From Candidatus Heimdallarchaeota archaeon (GTDB lineage: Archaea > Asgardarchaeota > Heimdallarchaeia > JABLTI01): DNA of 64,000 nucleotides. A model generated the notes under the pieces. That model was not told where the DNA came from, did not search any database, and saw only the letters and a program-made list of their open reading frames with translations. Location: positions 26,769 through 90,768 of the forward strand of contig JAGXNT010000037.1 of NCBI GenBank assembly GCA_019894765.1, in the 5' to 3' direction. The translations under genes were made by a program, and so were the position numbers. Of this stretch, positions 35,353 to 42,710 are shown piece by piece (within the stretch, counting starts at the first letter, position 1; each line of letters begins with the position of its first letter).

Positions 35353-36111
35353 ATGTCAAATGAAATTCAACCACCAATTGCTACATCAAATGAGATTGGA
35401 TTAGCGATAGTATTAATGGAAGATATAGGACCCCAAACTCATATCAATTTCTCGGATTTGGATGAAATCTCTGCAATGTACCTAGCAATTAAAGGTTTCA
35501 CAGCATTTATGACAGGTTTTGAAAGAACGGATTTTGGTCCTGGGAAAATTAGAGGTATCCTACAAATTCCGGAAAGCAATTTCTATGCAGTTGCGTTTGA
35601 TTTGAATATGAGAGGAACAGGTTTTGAGGAAGACCCTCGATTACAAAAAAGCAGAGTGGGTATTTTTTGTTTGATTGCCAATGATGAGCAATTGGATTCA
35701 ATTAGAAGATTCTATCGGGAAACAGAAGAATTTCTTGTTGATAAATTAAAAATAGTGAATACTGTAAATCACTTGAATGAGTCTTTATGTCAAAATATAA
35801 AAGAAGACTATAATGCATACTTAAAAACTTTAATCCAAAAAACTCAAGTGAAGGATGTGATTGAAACACACAGTTTATTTGAAATTAGTGTTTTATTAGC
35901 ACTTCCGAAAGACGAGAATTTATCTGCGAGAGTTATAATGGATGCAATGAGTACAAAAGAGCAGGGAATATCAATAGATGAAATCAGTAAGATAACAAAG
36001 CGTAAGATGAAAGCAGAACAAATTATTATTGATAATTTATTGGAAAAAGGTTTGATAATTGCAAATCCTTCTTCTAAAGACAAAGATGGAATGAGGTATT
36101 TAGCGAAATAA
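35353..36111 (+). CDS. Longin-like/winged-helix protein, partner of a ParA ATPase
   Basis: The product has 252 residues. Residues ~14-140 form an alpha/beta domain: strand IGLAIVLMEDIGP, helix ISAMYLAIKGFTAFMTG, strands with KIRGILQIPE and FYAVAFDLNM, strand RVGIFCLIAN, then a long helix LDSIRRFYRETEEFLVDKLK. That order resembles longin domains of membrane-traffic proteins. After a helical linker, residues ~170-250 form a winged helix (ISIDEISKITKRKMKAEQII, then IDNLLEKGLIIANP). The ParA/MinD-type ATPase starts 24 nt later on the same strand, so the two probably work together. Fold and partnership are inference; I know no named family. Confidence 0.55.
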   Translation: MSNEIQPPIATSNEIGLAIVLMEDIGPQTHINFSDLDEISAMYLAIKGFTAFMTGFERTDFGPGKIRGILQIPESNFYAVAFDLNMRGTGFEEDPRLQKSRVGIFCLIANDEQLDSIRRFYRETEEFLVDKLKIVNTVNHLNESLCQNIKEDYNAYLKTLIQKTQVKDVIETHSLFEISVLLALPKDENLSARVIMDAMSTKEQGISIDEISKITKRKMKAEQIIIDNLLEKGLIIANPSSKDKDGMRYLAK

Positions 36112-36134
36112 ATGTTAATGGAGTTCATGTTTAA

Positions 36135-36956
36135 TTGAAAACGATAATTCTGCATAGTTACAAAGGGGGAACAGGTAAAACAACACTAGCTCTTAACATC
36201 GCAATTAGTTTTGCAAAAAAAGGATTCAAGACCTTAGCAATAGATGCTGATCTCAATGCACCCACTTTCGAGAGTATCTTCACAGGTTTGAAGCCCAAAT
36301 ACAAATTTAATGATCTTTTTGAAATACGAGAAAAGAAAACAAAATCAGAGATAGAAAATGAAGCGGAATTGGTTCCGCCAACACCTCAAGATTTACCTGT
36401 AAAATCATTACTTCATAAGAATCTCGATTTGATTTTCGCTAATTCCAAACCACAATTTGGTGTAGGATTACTAAGCATGGATAAGAATTTCCACTCCGCA
36501 GCACTTAAGAAATTATATCGTGCTAAAAATGAATTCGAGGAAATGGGTTATGATTATATGATAATTGATACCTCTCCTTCTTTGAATTTAGCTTCTATTA
36601 ATTCTATTATTATCGCTGATGCTTCCTTAATTGTTTTAAGACCAAACAAGTATGGCATTGCAGGCACAACTTTCCTTTTGAAAGAATTATACTCAATGCT
36701 TGGAACTCTTAAAAGAAAAGACTACATAATCTTTAATCAAATAGTTGTTGGTACCCCCTCGAAATTAGTTAATCAATGGAAAAAACACTTCAAGAAGCGA
36801 TTAGATGTGGAAACCATTGGTACGATTCATTGCAATTGTGGGATCGCATTGAACATGTTGTTTGGCAATTTAATTGTAGAAGATGATCCTGAGTCTGAAT
36901 TTCTCAATGTAATTGATAGTATTGTTATGAAGTTACAGCGTGATTTAAAGAATTAA
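36135..36956 (+). CDS. ParA/MinD-family P-loop ATPase
   Basis: The product has 273 residues from TTG 36135. Deviant Walker A HSYKGGTGKTT occurs near residues 7-17 (signature Lys present), then LAIDADLNAPT (Walker A' Asp), a family-variable insertion (~60-115), YDYMIIDTSP (Walker B), and IVLRPNKYGIAGT. It lacks an obvious C-terminal amphipathic MinD membrane-targeting helix. Such ATPases form nucleotide-dependent dimers that position DNA, membranes or protein clusters. Coupled with a longin-like/winged-helix protein before it and a DUF460 protein after it. The cargo is unknown. Confidence 0.85.
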   Translation: MKTIILHSYKGGTGKTTLALNIAISFAKKGFKTLAIDADLNAPTFESIFTGLKPKYKFNDLFEIREKKTKSEIENEAELVPPTPQDLPVKSLLHKNLDLIFANSKPQFGVGLLSMDKNFHSAALKKLYRAKNEFEEMGYDYMIIDTSPSLNLASINSIIIADASLIVLRPNKYGIAGTTFLLKELYSMLGTLKRKDYIIFNQIVVGTPSKLVNQWKKHFKKRLDVETIGTIHCNCGIALNMLFGNLIVEDDPESEFLNVIDSIVMKLQRDLKN

Positions 36957-37037
36957 GAGAGAAAATCACAACTCAGATTCTTTATCTATGGAAAGATTTT
37001 TTCCTAAAAAGAGTGAGATTAGAGTAACCAAGGTGGA

Positions 37038-39209
37038 GTGCTTAATCGTTTGTCTAAAATCATTGGTATTGACATTTTAGCTGGAACCTCAAGTCAAAAA
37101 CTTGGTTCAATAAGTGCGAATCGTTTTGCAGCTGTCGTTATGGAAGACGATAAAATAATCGATTCCGATAACTCAATATCATTGAGGAATTTGGTAAAGC
37201 TATGCCGAACTCATGAACCTACTTACCTTGGGGTTGACAATATTTTTGAGCTTGAATCAAATTCTGCTAAAGTCATTAGATTTTGTAGTCAATTACCGAT
37301 TAAAACCCGAGTTATCCAAGTAACTGGAGCACCGCCTGATGGATTTGAATCCATTAGTAGATTAGCTCGTAGACATAATATCCCGTATCCCTCACAGCAT
37401 GCCAACCCATTGCAAACAGCTGAAATTATTTGTCGATTAGCAGCAAAAGGTGTAGGATATATCCTAATGCCATTTGAAGATGAGACAGAGATTAAAATAT
37501 CTCGAGCAAAAGCAATAGGTCCTGGTGGCTGGTCGCAACAAAGATACTCGAGAAAAATGCGTGGTGAAATCCTCAATTTAACTCGAGAAATTGAGAAACA
37601 ACTACAAGATCATAATATTGATTTTGATCTAGAAGTTAGGAAAACAGAATATGGATACGATAATGCTATTTTCAGAGCTTATACCTCTCTGAGAGGTATC
37701 AGAAAGATCGTGAAACCATTTAAAGGCGAATTGTCTCGAGTAGCTGTATCTCCTATTAGGAAGAAACGTTTAGAATTCATACCTGCGACTGGTGGGAGAA
37801 GTAAGATCTCTTCCGGTGTTAGAAGAAAATCGGACAGAGGTTTAATTGTTGGATTAGACCCCGGTCAAAACACTGGTATTGCAGTAATGAACTTCGCTGG
37901 AAAAATCATTAAGGTTGATTCCATGCGGAGCGCTGCAAGAGGAGACATAATTCGAGAGATAACTCTTCTTGGCGATCCTACTTTGGTCGCTGCTGATGTT
38001 AGACCACCCCCTGATTTTGTGGTGAAAATCTCAAAAATGTTAAATGCTACCTTATTCTTTCCTGAGAAACTCTATAGCTCAGATGAGAAAAACCAGATCG
38101 TAAATGAATTTACTGAAAGTAGTGGAACAAAAATCAAAGGTACACATAAAAGAGATGCTCTGTTTGCTGCTATTAGAGCGTTTAGTAAATATAAGACTTT
38201 GTTTGATCGAATAGATAATGAATTATCAGAATCAGGGAGCGTTAGACTGCGAAACAAGGTAAAACAAATCGTCATTAAAGATGAAGTGAATATTCAGGAT
38301 GCAATAGATGAAATAAGAAACAGAGAAAAAGTTGTGGAGCGTCCTGAAATACCCCTGGAAAAAGAAGTGGTATTAACAGAAAATGAAGAGGTTTTAACTG
38401 GGAAAATTGATTCGCTTAAAGAATTAGTAGATAGACAAACAACACATATAGAAAACCTCGAAGATATGAATGAGGAAGCTTTAGGTGAACTAGAAAAACT
38501 CCGAAATGAAGGGAAAGAGCTAAGTAATAGAATTAAGAAGATCACAAACAAACAATCCCAAGACTTGAAGCGAGAACGAACTATCAAAAATAAGGATGAT
38601 GAATTAAGGTTTCTAAGGGGGCGAGTGAAGGAACTCGATAGCGAGTTATCGAAAGTAAAAGGGATAATTGTTGACCTCAAAAGAATGATTGTAATGAGCA
38701 CAAATCGAATAGTAGTGCCTATGAAGGTTGTTTTTGAGTTCTCTCGAGAGGGAATTGAGAAGACAATTGAAAGAGTAAACATTGAACCATTTGAAGTGGT
38801 ATTATTAGTGGATCCTTCTGGTGGAGGGCAGAGAACAGCTGAAATGTTAATTGAAAGAGAAGTAAAAGCAGTTGTTTGTGCGAAAAATAATATTTCAAAT
38901 AAAGCCATGGAAGCATTTCTCCAAGCAGATGTTCCGGTGCTCTTTCAAATGCCTATTAGACAGATAGATGACATAGCAGTTACCTATTACGACGAATTAG
39001 AACGAGCGATAAAAGATTGGGCAGAGCAAAGACAAGAAATACTGGGAGAAAAAACAGAGGACAAACTGGGAGAATTAATTACGGAATACAAAAGCAGACG
39101 AAGAAAAGAATTAGAACAAATATACCAAGATGAACGAAGACCAAAAGAAAAACCTGCCCCAAGAAAACCTATCAGAACAATTGAAAGCAAAGATATTGAT
39201 GAGGATTAA
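37038..39209 (+). CDS. DUF460 family: RNase H-fold domain plus long coiled coil
   Basis: The product has 723 residues from GTG 37038; TTG 37050, with AGGTGGAG 11 nt before it, may be the true start. Residues ~1-245 form an archaeal DUF460 N-terminal domain (IIGIDILAGTSS; YLGVDNIFEL; GAPPDGFESISRLARRHNI). Residues ~265-400 form a second RNase H/RuvC-like domain (GLIVGLDPGQNTGIAVMNF; VAADVRPPPDFVVKISK; GTHKRDALFAAIRA) with conserved acidic residues. A long coiled coil (~430-560) follows, then a small globular domain and a basic tail. The family is archaea-wide; a nuclease or junction-binding role has been predicted, not proven. It closes the three-gene cluster 35.3-39.2 kb. Confidence 0.85.
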   Translation: MLNRLSKIIGIDILAGTSSQKLGSISANRFAAVVMEDDKIIDSDNSISLRNLVKLCRTHEPTYLGVDNIFELESNSAKVIRFCSQLPIKTRVIQVTGAPPDGFESISRLARRHNIPYPSQHANPLQTAEIICRLAAKGVGYILMPFEDETEIKISRAKAIGPGGWSQQRYSRKMRGEILNLTREIEKQLQDHNIDFDLEVRKTEYGYDNAIFRAYTSLRGIRKIVKPFKGELSRVAVSPIRKKRLEFIPATGGRSKISSGVRRKSDRGLIVGLDPGQNTGIAVMNFAGKIIKVDSMRSAARGDIIREITLLGDPTLVAADVRPPPDFVVKISKMLNATLFFPEKLYSSDEKNQIVNEFTESSGTKIKGTHKRDALFAAIRAFSKYKTLFDRIDNELSESGSVRLRNKVKQIVIKDEVNIQDAIDEIRNREKVVERPEIPLEKEVVLTENEEVLTGKIDSLKELVDRQTTHIENLEDMNEEALGELEKLRNEGKELSNRIKKITNKQSQDLKRERTIKNKDDELRFLRGRVKELDSELSKVKGIIVDLKRMIVMSTNRIVVPMKVVFEFSREGIEKTIERVNIEPFEVVLLVDPSGGGQRTAEMLIEREVKAVVCAKNNISNKAMEAFLQADVPVLFQMPIRQIDDIAVTYYDELERAIKDWAEQRQEILGEKTEDKLGELITEYKSRRRKELEQIYQDERRPKEKPAPRKPIRTIESKDIDED

Positions 39210-39270
39210 TCAGTTCTTTTAACCTTGTATCCACTCTGAGATTGAACTCAATGAAAAGAGATAATTGAGC

Positions 39271-39513
39271 TTATTTTGGTAAAACGTCTATTTGTACCCA
39301 AAGAATGTTATTCCCACGAATGAATATCTGACCAAAAGAGGCTACTTTCTCGTTTTTGTAGTACTCAATAGCATTGCGTAGAACCATATTCATGTGTTGG
39401 TCTTGAGCATCAAGATTTCCACGAAACTCTCGACCATCTTTTAATCTAATAACAATTGGATTATCGTGTGCTTTTCGTAGACGATTAATGGGATGTGAAT
39501 TGAATGTTGACAT
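39271..39513 (-). CDS. LSm (Sm-like archaeal) RNA-binding protein
   Basis: The protein has 80 residues. The Sm1 motif is PIVIRLKDGREFRGNLDAQD with QHMNMVLRNA, and the Sm2 motif IFIRGNNILWVQI. Archaeal LSm proteins form heptameric rings that bind U-rich RNA and tRNA precursors. Standard size. It lies convergent to DUF460 and divergent from tRNA-Phe. Confidence 0.93.
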   Translation of the reverse strand: MSTFNSHPINRLRKAHDNPIVIRLKDGREFRGNLDAQDQHMNMVLRNAIEYYKNEKVASFGQIFIRGNNILWVQIDVLPK

Positions 39514-39695
39514 TGATTCTTACATCTTCCTTCTAGGATTCTATAATATTGAAAGATTATAGCTTTAAAAAGCTAATGACTGTCATAAGATTACAGATTT
39601 CTAGATTTTTCAGTTCTTTGATGTTTACTAGGAAAATAAAAGGTTTTCCAAATAATTGAAAGAGAAGAGAAGAAGAAATCTTAACAATCGAAAGC

Positions 39696-39703
39696 TTTTA
39701 TAA
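39696..39703 (+). promoter_or_regulatory. TATA box for tRNA-Phe
   Basis: TTTTATAA, within AAGCTTTTATAAGG, lies 64-71 nt before the tRNA 5' end. Initiation about 25 nt downstream leaves a 5' leader of roughly 35-40 nt. That leader holds a partial copy of the tRNA start (TGTCGCG at 39731-39737, again at 39766-39772). Confidence 0.5.
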
Positions 39704-39766
39704 GGAAAAAAATACCAAAAAAGAACTAGGTGTCGCGAGTTTGACTCTAAAATAAGCACTAGGGTT

Positions 39767-39869
39767 GTCGCGGTAGCTTAGCCTGGAAAACTTCTTTCAG
39801 AAGTTTAGGTAAGAGAGCGCAGGACTGAAGATCCTGTTGTCGGGAGTTCGAATCCCCCCCGCGACACCA
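39767..39869 (+). tRNA. tRNA-Phe (GAA) with enlarged D-loop, CCA encoded
   Basis: Acceptor arms GTCGCGG (39767-39773) and CCGCGAC (39859-39865) pair perfectly, followed by A and an encoded CCA. Anticodon arm: CAGGA (39820-39824), loop CTGAAGA with anticodon GAA, TCCTG (39832-39836). T-arm: GGGAG, loop TTCGAAT, CCCCC, with one A-C mismatch. D-stem: GCTT (39776-39779) with GAGC (39815-39818). The D-loop is 35 nt (39780-39814) instead of the usual 8-11. It contains an 8-bp perfect hairpin, AAACTTCT / AGAAGTTT (39788-39806), after a normal-looking AGCCTGG. This is either an unspliced noncanonical intron of about 23-26 nt or a true D-loop insertion. The 3' end abuts the stop of the convergent gene. 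Confidence 0.85.
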
Positions 39870-39870
39870 A

Positions 39871-40845
39871 CTATTTCTTCATTACTTTTTCATGAAGTTT
39901 TTTGTAACTTGTTGTTGAGAAGGGGCAAACCTTTATGCAAATTGTGCACCCATAATTCCCTGCAAAATAGGGAAAACATTTTGTGCTATCATTATGTGTT
40001 AGTAATCCATTTTCTTTTATTATTGGTTTTTCATACAGCGATTTTGGTGGACAATTCTTGATACATTTTCCACAAGTTGCACATTGTTTAGGAATCCAAC
40101 TATGAGGATTCTTTTCTACATATGGAAGATTTGTGATATTGGTAAAAACAGCAGCTAATCTCACTCATGGTCCGAATTCGGGAGTAATAAGTAAACCATG
40201 TCTTCCATGCCATCCTAGTCCTGCACTTTGAGCAAGTGGAGGATATAGCACTATTCCCCCTAATGGATGTGATGCGTGTGCTGAAAAACCATAGTTTCGC
40301 AAGAATGTCGCGATTTTATTTGCAGCAATCCCTAAATTATTGTAAGTGTGCATAATCATTTTTACAGTTTCTCGAGATGGAGATTTTGCGATTTTATCCT
40401 TATCCATTTCCAGAACTAATACTATTGCATTATCATGAAGGACTGCTTTCTCTTTGAAAATCAGATGATGTGGCAGTTTTGCAAAACCAAGATTAACTAT
40501 TCCATGTTTTTTGCCAAATTCTCTTAATTCTTCTAAAATTGCATCTGTTATCTTTTCTCTTGGTTTCTCACTATTTTTTCTTAAACTGTCATATGATTTA
40601 TTGATATTTTTGATATTGCTAATCATTGGTCGTACTGTTGAACGATTCATTATGTTATTTGGTTTACCTTGTTCTACATGTTCGATGAGATTCATTGGAA
40701 TGTCAAATCTGTTTGGTGATTGTTCAGTTGAAGTGATTGTATTTTGTCTATCAACCATTCCATTTTCCTTTCGGTAGAGTTTCAAGATATTTGGTTTCAT
40801 TAATCTTCTATAAAAAAATCGTTTAAATCTTAATCCTAGCTTCAT
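39871..40845 (-). pseudogene. QueG-like iron-sulfur protein interrupted by an in-frame TGA
   Basis: Two open frames in the same phase (40165-40845, 226 codons; 39871-40164, 97 codons) are separated only by TGA at 40165-40167. Together they give about 323 residues of one protein: an N-terminal region, then HASHPLGGIVLYPPLAQSAG, LGWHGRHGLLITPEFGP, the stop, and then VRLAAVFT followed by two [4Fe-4S] motifs (CATCGKCIKNC; CTICIKVC). This is the layout of the epoxyqueuosine-reductase/dehalogenase-like ferredoxin family. The stop stands where relatives usually have Arg, so a CGA-to-TGA change is the simplest explanation. Readthrough, recoding or a consensus error cannot be excluded. A downstream GTG right after the stop could restart translation. 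Confidence 0.75.
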
Positions 40846-40913
40846 AGTATTCCAACCAAGTCATGAATTATAATATAATTAACTTTATTTATCCTTAGGT
40901 TGTTATTTTCTGT

Positions 40914-41555
40914 ATGCAGCGCAAATGGAAAATTATTCTTGGGATTACAATTTCATTAATTATCGTCATTGGGGGATTTGCAGGAGGATTATTACTAAAT
41001 AATTATCTTCGAAACAATGGTTCCTCTGGATCCAATAATGATCCGCCTATATTTGCTTTCCCTGTTGAAAATACCGAAGTACTTTCCATGCTTTATGGTT
41101 TTATTTGGAATGAAACACATGAAATCCATAATGGTATTGATTTCATGATTAATGCCACTGCAAATATTCTTGCACCTTGTAATATGACTGTTAATGATAA
41201 GAGCTTGTTTTACAATGAAATAGGTGATCATTGGCAAACGGGCTATTCTTTTGATATCAATGATGATTTCGAGTTGTTCATTGCTTTCGAATCTTTTGCT
41301 GAAAATGAGACTTTTGGTAATCTTCAGCTTGATGCTCTACTTGTAGATATAGGTGATGAAGTTGTACAAGGTCAACTCCTTGGACCACTATTTTTGCATC
41401 GTGGTGGTGCTCACATTCATTTTATGCTTCATAAAAACAATGAGCCGGTTTGTCCCTATCTCTATTTCAGTTATGATGCCAAAACTACCTTTGATACTCT
41501 CTGGTCTCAATTAGGATCAATTAATAGTCCTTGCAATGGTTCTTATTCATTATAA
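40914..41555 (+). CDS. Membrane-anchored M23-like metallopeptidase
   Basis: The protein has 213 residues. Basic start and one N-terminal helix (IILGITISLIIVIGGFAGGL), then an extracellular domain with the M23/LytM pattern: HNGIDFMINATANILAPCN (His72, Asp76), GDEVVQGQLLGPLF, and AHIHFMLH (His167, His169). All four expected zinc/catalytic positions are present. M23 enzymes cut Gly-rich or peptidoglycan cross-bridges in bacteria; Asgards have no peptidoglycan, so a surface-protein or prey-wall substrate is possible. It is separated from the divergent QueG-like gene by 68 nt. Confidence 0.72.
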   Translation: MQRKWKIILGITISLIIVIGGFAGGLLLNNYLRNNGSSGSNNDPPIFAFPVENTEVLSMLYGFIWNETHEIHNGIDFMINATANILAPCNMTVNDKSLFYNEIGDHWQTGYSFDINDDFELFIAFESFAENETFGNLQLDALLVDIGDEVVQGQLLGPLFLHRGGAHIHFMLHKNNEPVCPYLYFSYDAKTTFDTLWSQLGSINSPCNGSYSL

Positions 41556-41632
41556 TTTTGCATCCAATGAAATTTCTGCGATATTGAAAGATTTGCAATA
41601 TGTTTAATTATTGTAAGAGTAAAACAAAACTA

Positions 41633-41640
41633 GAGGATGA
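41633..41640 (+). promoter_or_regulatory. Ribosome-binding site GAGGATGA before the TPP enzyme
   Basis: GAGGATGA ends 7 nt before ATG 41648. That start gives a 168-residue subunit beginning MIDPKAFV, which matches the family length better than the frame from ATG 41600. Confidence 0.6.
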
Positions 41641-41647
41641 AGTAAAA

Positions 41648-42151
41648 ATGATTGATCCCAAAGCATTTGTCCAATTCATAGATGATAAGTTCCAATTCAT
41701 TTGCGGAGTTCCTTGTTCATATTTTAAGGAGATGCTCATTTATCTTGAGACATACAAATCGAAGAATGAACTAGATCATTTTACAGCGACAAGAGAAGAT
41801 GAAGCAATAGCTCTTGCTTCAGGAGTCGCTTTATCAGGTAAACCAGCTCTTGTCTATATGCAGAATAGTGGTTTAGGAAATATTGGCGATGCTTTGACTT
41901 CTTTAGCTCAATTATACAAGTTGCCTATGCTTATTTTAGTGAGTTATAGAGGATTAGAACCTGACAGAGATTTTCCCGAACATTCAGTTATGGGAGATGT
42001 TACGGAATCGGTTCTGGAAGCATTAAAGGTACCTTATTCTGAATTAACTGAAGCTAATTGGGAATCAGATATGGAAGAAGCAATGAAGAAAGCAGTGGAA
42101 GCTTCTTCTCCTGTTGTTTTATTAATAAGACTAGGAGTGTTGAATAAATGA
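41648..42151 (+). CDS. TPP-dependent 2-oxoacid decarboxylase, alpha subunit (ComD/phosphonopyruvate decarboxylase-like)
   Basis: The product has 168 residues from ATG 41648. This is the pyrimidine-binding half of a thiamine-diphosphate enzyme: CGVPCSYFKEM, TATREDEAIALASGVALSGK (catalytic Glu in REDEA), LVYMQNSGLGNIGDALTSL, LVSYRGLEPDRDFPEHSVMG. Split alpha/beta sequences of this size occur in sulfopyruvate decarboxylase (ComDE, coenzyme M synthesis) and in phosphonopyruvate decarboxylase. The next gene overlaps by 4 nt (ATGA), indicating an obligate pair. The substrate (sulfopyruvate or phosphonopyruvate) cannot be chosen from sequence. Confidence 0.78.
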   Translation: MIDPKAFVQFIDDKFQFICGVPCSYFKEMLIYLETYKSKNELDHFTATREDEAIALASGVALSGKPALVYMQNSGLGNIGDALTSLAQLYKLPMLILVSYRGLEPDRDFPEHSVMGDVTESVLEALKVPYSELTEANWESDMEEAMKKAVEASSPVVLLIRLGVLNK

Positions 42152-42708
42152 AGGGTATTGAAGTTATTTCAGCATTAAAAGGTCTAATTGATGATAATGA
42201 TGTTATTGTAAGTTCAAATGGAAACATTAGCAGAGAGGTTTTCCATACTCTTCCAAGACCTCAAGTTTATCTCAGAGGTGCCATGGGGCTGCCAGTTCCC
42301 GTTGGTCTTGGTTTAGCAGTATCTAATCCTGACAAGAGAATTATAGTAATTACTGGGGATGGTAATTTCTTAATGGGTTTAGGATCAATTGTTACAAGTG
42401 CTTTTTATAAGCCAAAAAATCTGAAAATACTCATTCTAGACAACATGCAATATTATACTACCGGCGGTCAGCAAACAGTTTCCTCTGCAATTAATTACTC
42501 TTCTTTCCTTGAGTCATTTAACATTGGTTATAGTCGATCAAAGAAAGCATCACCTGATCAAATTAAGAATGATTTAACTGAATTCCTTAATTCCGTTACT
42601 TTCAGTGCATTACATCTTACTATCCAAGCATCAAAAGAGAAACTCGTAAACATTCCTTGGCATCCTGAAGAGATAGCTCGAAAGATTACTGCTAGATTGA
42701 CTAAATAG
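42148..42708 (+). CDS. TPP-dependent 2-oxoacid decarboxylase, beta subunit (ComE-like)
   Basis: The product has 186 residues. It is the pyrophosphate-binding half: RGAMGLPVPVGLGLAVSNPD, IVITGDGNFLMGLGSIVT (the GDG...N metal/TPP motif, with Asn in NMQYYTTGGQQ), and a C-terminal region ending HPEEIARKIT. It starts in an ATGA overlap with the alpha gene. Together they form an alpha/beta enzyme releasing CO2 from a 3-sulfo- or 3-phosphono-pyruvate. No other CoM-synthesis genes (comA, comB, comC) are visible nearby. Confidence 0.78.
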   Translation: MKGIEVISALKGLIDDNDVIVSSNGNISREVFHTLPRPQVYLRGAMGLPVPVGLGLAVSNPDKRIIVITGDGNFLMGLGSIVTSAFYKPKNLKILILDNMQYYTTGGQQTVSSAINYSSFLESFNIGYSRSKKASPDQIKNDLTEFLNSVTFSALHLTIQASKEKLVNIPWHPEEIARKITARLTK

Positions 42709-42710
42709 CA

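Noticed and set aside
38294..38908. A 204-codon leftward frame rich in Ser/Leu
   Set aside because: Antisense to the DUF460 coiled coil; composition is what the complementary strand of Glu/Lys-rich codons gives.
39782..39809. Canonical bulge-helix-bulge intron in tRNA-Phe
   Set aside because: I can draw CCT/AGG, a GGA bulge and an 8-bp hairpin, but no second 3-nt bulge across a 4-bp helix, so I do not call an intron outright.
40165..40167. Selenocysteine at the in-frame TGA
   Set aside because: The position is Arg-like in the family and not a redox Cys; no SECIS-like element is obvious downstream, where a tRNA gene begins almost at once. Kept only as a possibility to check.
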